DNA of 64,000 nt from Tetranychus cinnabarinus (Eukaryota; Arthropoda; Arachnida; Trombidiformes; Tetranychidae): assembly GCA_022266195.1 (NCBI GenBank), contig WHVY01000004.1, positions 7,891,501-7,955,500 on the forward strand, written 5' to 3'. Numbering within the stretch: the stretch's first letter is position 1; every line of letters begins with the position of its first letter. Positions 61,140 to 64,000 of the stretch are shown one piece after another. The notes under the pieces are model-generated. The model was given only the letters and a program-made list of their open reading frames with translations. It did not search any database and was not told the DNA's origin. The position numbers and the translations under genes were made by a program.

Positions 61140-61612
61140 TATTATCTTTATTTAAACAAGCTGAGCCACGATCATGACTGATCGTAAATTTCTTTTCACT
61201 GAATACAATAAATCCAATCCACATCTAAAGACTAAAATTATTGATGAAAATCCATGGTCAATGAGAAAAAATAAAATAAAATTTGGTTCAACAGTTGAGG
61301 CAACATATTTTTACCTAACTCTTTACTCGAAAAATGATTCTACTTATCCTTCTAATTTAACAATAAACCAGCAATCAACCTAAACCAAAAAAATTTTCCC
61401 CCAAAGTCAATGCTAAAAGATACGGATTCTGCATTTTTTCCCCTACCCTGTTTAAACGCTAATTTCTCAGGTACCTGAATTCCGATGAAGTTCAGACTAT
61501 TTTTTCGTGGATGTAGTTTAATCATGACTTTCAGGCTGTGAAAAATATTTCTTTAGAATCCTTTTAGTTTGGCCACAATCTTTACGCAAAAATTTCATGT
61601 TTTGACTTTATA
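61140..61612 (+). repeat. Dispersed repeat, copy 2 (partner at 7673-8140)
   Basis: Same orientation and order as the first copy. Here a frame is partly open (MTDRKFLFTEYNKSNPHL...), related at protein level to the FLSTEYNEFH...HLKTQI relic in array spacers. That suggests one ancestral coding repeat with at least two sequence subfamilies. Confidence 0.7.
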
Positions 61613-61695
61613 CATGTATATGGTATAGATTATAGACTGTGCTTTGATTGTTTAGTTTTAATTTTCTTCAACTAATTCAAAAAATATTAGATTTT

Positions 61696-62355
61696 CTATG
61701 AAACAATACAAGATGAGTTTTGTTTTGTCCCTTTTTTATTGTTCTTTGGTTCAATCAGACTTTTAGCTGTTGATGCTCTAGAGGTGTCCGATCCAATGGA
61801 AAATTCATCAGAAAATGACGGTGTGGCCAGCCTTTCAGGAGTTTCCACACCTGGTAAATCATTGACTCCTTCTTTCTGATATGATTTAACCTCTTGCTTC
61901 TCATCAGTATCATCTGTAAGTACAAAAATACCTTTTGTAAGTAATGAAAATATTGTTAATTTTGATCAAAGAGAATCATTATTTTACTCAAAAGATTTCA
62001 AGCTTTATTTTGATATTGTATTTAACCTAAGCTTATTCAATTTTTTCTTTCTTTTAGTTTATTATTAACCCTACCGCTTTGAGGTGTTGTTGCCTCAGAC
62101 TCTGTTGTCGAGTCCCTTTGAAAAAGCATCGTTTCGTCTCCATCGTCATATGGTTCACCAGGATCTATAGACTGGTACCGTGAAACAGCTGAGTATGATG
62201 ATCGAGGTCCAGACTTTGATTTAGCCAGCCTAATATTGTTATTTTCATCAACCAGAGTCTTTTGGTTACCAGAAATGTATTCTCCTGGTAAAGTGGCTGA
62301 AACACTTCGCTCAGCAGGTTCACTCAATGAGGTTCGCGTCTGTTTATTGTTATTG
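61696..62355 (-). CDS. 3' exons of an unrecognised gene ending in a CaaX box
   Basis: Two exons, 62075-62355 and 61696-61913, joined G|GT...AG|AT in matching phase, give about 165 residues. Ser/Thr/acidic, low-complexity and without a domain I know; words include SVSATLPGEYISGNQKTL, SRYQSIDPGEPYDDGDE and STTESEATTPQS. The end SSCIVS is a CaaX prenylation motif preceded by a Lys-rich stretch (NNKKGTKQ), so the product is probably anchored to a membrane. The 5' part is unresolved: the frame must enter exon 62355 in phase 2, and a possible 10-base exon (62479-62488) would fit. The frame MEKLFEPRKSPTKKELIG at 62390-62460 does not join in phase. Confidence 0.45.
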
Positions 62356-62489
62356 CTGGGCAGATTGAATCATCGACAATTTACTCTGACTTTTCATTTT
62401 TTTGCTGTCACCAATTAATTCCTTCTTAGTTGGCGATTTTCGAGGTTCAAATAACTTCTCCATGTTGTCTACTTTACCTTTTCCAGACT

Positions 62490-63193
62490 AGAAAGATAAG
62501 AATCAAATTTTTTCCTGAAATTAACTATTTCTTCAGCAAGGAGACAATGCAGTTCAATTTGGGATTTAAAAATCATTATTTACTGAAATTAACTTTTCAA
62601 TTAAGGAATTAAGGTGCAAGGTATTAGTTTCAAGGAACAAATATTTTTCTACAGATCGACATATTATAATAGAATGGATCAAAAAATGATTGAATAAATT
62701 TCCATGCAACTGATATGGCAATCATTAGGAATAGAATTAATTTCAAAGTACAAAAGTAATTGTATAAAAGTATAAAATTAGATCCAAGTGTAATATTTAC
62801 ATGCATGGCACTTAAAAACTGAAATAATTTTCATTTTAATACAAGATGATACATGATTGTGGTTCATTGGTGCTATCATAAAGATTCCCGGACTCTGTAA
62901 CAGTTTCATCATCAACTTCTTCATAGATGCCTTCACTGTTTATCTCTGTATTTTCTGTCTCTAAATTACCCTCATTTGCAGTCTTTAAATTGGCTTCAGA
63001 ACTCAGTTCATCGTGGTTGCTGTTAAAATTATTTTCCTCAAAAATATCACAAAAACTGAAATAATTTTCATTTTACAAGACCATAGCTGGCAGTTGCGAA
63101 AGATTGAGCTTATGCTGGGCAATATTCAAGCGGTGAAGGACTTTCATCTGTATCGATGGAAGTTCATGGGGATTCATGTTAAAAATTAAATCA
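62490..63193. other. Region between the CaaX gene and copy H, with an acidic open frame
   Basis: On the minus strand 63075-62836 is open and very acidic (EGIYEEVDDETVTESGNLY), ending CIILY-stop. It is flanked by a 24-base direct repeat (AACTGAAATAATTTTCATTT at about 62818 and 63054). It could be an exon of the CaaX gene or an inserted scrap. 63178-63075 is also open from a Met (MNPHELPSIQMKVLHRLNIA). Not strong enough to call as genes. Confidence 0.3.
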
Positions 63194-64000
63194 TTAACCA
63201 CGCATTCTTAGATAAAGATCTTTTTGACGGCTATTACCATCATTTTCAACGTTGCCCCTATAATGTAAATCACACTCATTCCATAAAAATTGTTGAACAT
63301 TGAATTCTCTGAAAATCTTATATGTTTCTCGCCACCAAGAGTAATCACCGTTAAATATCGTTTCCATTATTGGCTGGACACGTTGAGAAATCTGTGAATT
63401 CAAATCATCGTTACAGACGAGATCCTTTACTTTGTTAAAATAACTTTTACCATTCATATGTTGACAAAAGTTATTACTGCATACTCCTTCTTGAACCGCG
63501 GTTTCAGAAATCAGCCCATATGAAATACCGATGCGTTTCAAGGAAACATGGTCATAAAAAGTATAAAATGAGATATGAAAACGTTCACCATCCTCAATGC
63601 ATACACCATGGATGTTCTCCCTCACAAAGTCTCGGTCATCTCGGTCCCAATAAGAAGACAAGCTAAAAGAAATGTTGAGAAGCAATTAATTTACTTACTA
63701 ATTGATTATTCGAATAATAATAAAATGTAAAGTTACTGTGTAGTGTTATAAAAGTTAAGTAAGTTTGTCCCGATATTATCCCTTAGATAGACAGTTCGTC
63801 TCGCATGCAGCCAGAATAATAGTTTATATTTGACTGGTATTCCAGTTAATGCGACAAGCTATAATTTAAGCATAAACAACAATGAAATTGGAATGTTGTT
63901 GTTCAATGATCGATTAATAAACATAACTTACCTGTTCGAATACTTGTTGCTGCTTGTATTCATATTTATCATCATTCCAATCAATAACCATGTCATGATA
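63194..64000 (-). CDS. Ubiquitin-like tandem family copy H, 5' end beyond the window
   Basis: Last exon 63194-63662 and exon 3 at 63737-63858 are complete and open; exon 2 starts at 63932 and runs off the window. Exon 3 is 12 bases shorter than in A, F and G but keeps phase. The C-terminal module has FVRENIHGVCIEDGERFHI, KRIGISYGL and VKDLVCNDDLNSQ, and ends KDLYLRMRG. No disabling change in the visible part, so probably a fourth live copy; the array continues past 64000. Confidence 0.75.

Larger units (their letters stand above)
60412..61695. other. Spacer between copy G and the CaaX gene
   Basis: Contains the 437-base inverted-repeat element 60663-61099 and copy 2 of the dispersed repeat at 61140-61612. 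The frame 61174-61383 on plus is the open part of that repeat. No gene called. Confidence 0.55.

Noticed and set aside
62390..62489. MEKLFEPRKSPTKKELIG frame as first exon of the CaaX gene
   Set aside because: Looks coding, but its only good donor (CAGA|GTAAAT) is in phase 1, while the next exon needs phase 2 or 0, and the intron would be about 30-45 bases.
1..64000. tRNA, rRNA or CRISPR features
   Set aside because: I looked for cloverleaf-like segments with A/B boxes and for regularly spaced short repeats and found none I could support; the tRNA-like match at 53531 is the retrotransposon primer site.

Overview
The window is animal nuclear DNA. It is AT-rich, its genes are split by short GT-AG introns (many under 100 bases), and it carries three conserved metazoan genes: a multiplexin-type collagen with an endostatin domain, an APC homologue and a NALCN-type sodium leak channel. 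The NALCN pore-exon pair, the divergent ionotropic-receptor-like genes and a copia element with a half-tRNA primer site point to an arthropod. A mite, perhaps a spider mite, is my best guess. The species is inference. All protein genes I can support lie on the minus strand, except the retrotransposon, which reads on the plus strand.

Layout. 323-4764: a 23-exon short multiplexin, which I could assemble from signal peptide to stop. 4765-10592: no gene I trust, with one hairpin element and one dispersed repeat. 10593-15230: intronless APC. 17623-26542: three tandem genes plus one pseudogene of a divergent ionotropic-receptor-like membrane family, with copies of a long foldback element in opposite orientations on either side of copies 2 and 3. 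28045-36109: NALCN in 8 coding exons, with a mutually exclusive pair of exons that swaps Lys for Glu in the domain III selectivity filter. 37160-64000: a tandem array of at least eight copies of an undescribed family. Its first half looks ubiquitin-like and it ends in a conserved LYxRMRG tail. Copies A, F and G are intact, H is cut by the window edge, and B to E are broken. The array is interrupted by TA-flanked miniature elements and by an intact copia-type LTR retrotransposon (52383-59039) with a 5-base target duplication. Between G and H lies a possible small gene ending in a CaaX box (61696-62355) and a large inverted-repeat element (60663-61099).

The conserved genes look like ordinary single-copy genes: basement-membrane collagen, Wnt/cytoskeletal scaffold and resting sodium leak. 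The accessory parts are the receptor-like array and the ubiquitin-like array. Both show birth and death by tandem duplication, with mosaic flanks, partial copies and mobile elements landing in the spacers. The two most interesting unknowns are the receptor-like family, which is diverged at the ligand contacts and the pore motif, and the ubiquitin-like-plus-unknown family with an RxRG tail.
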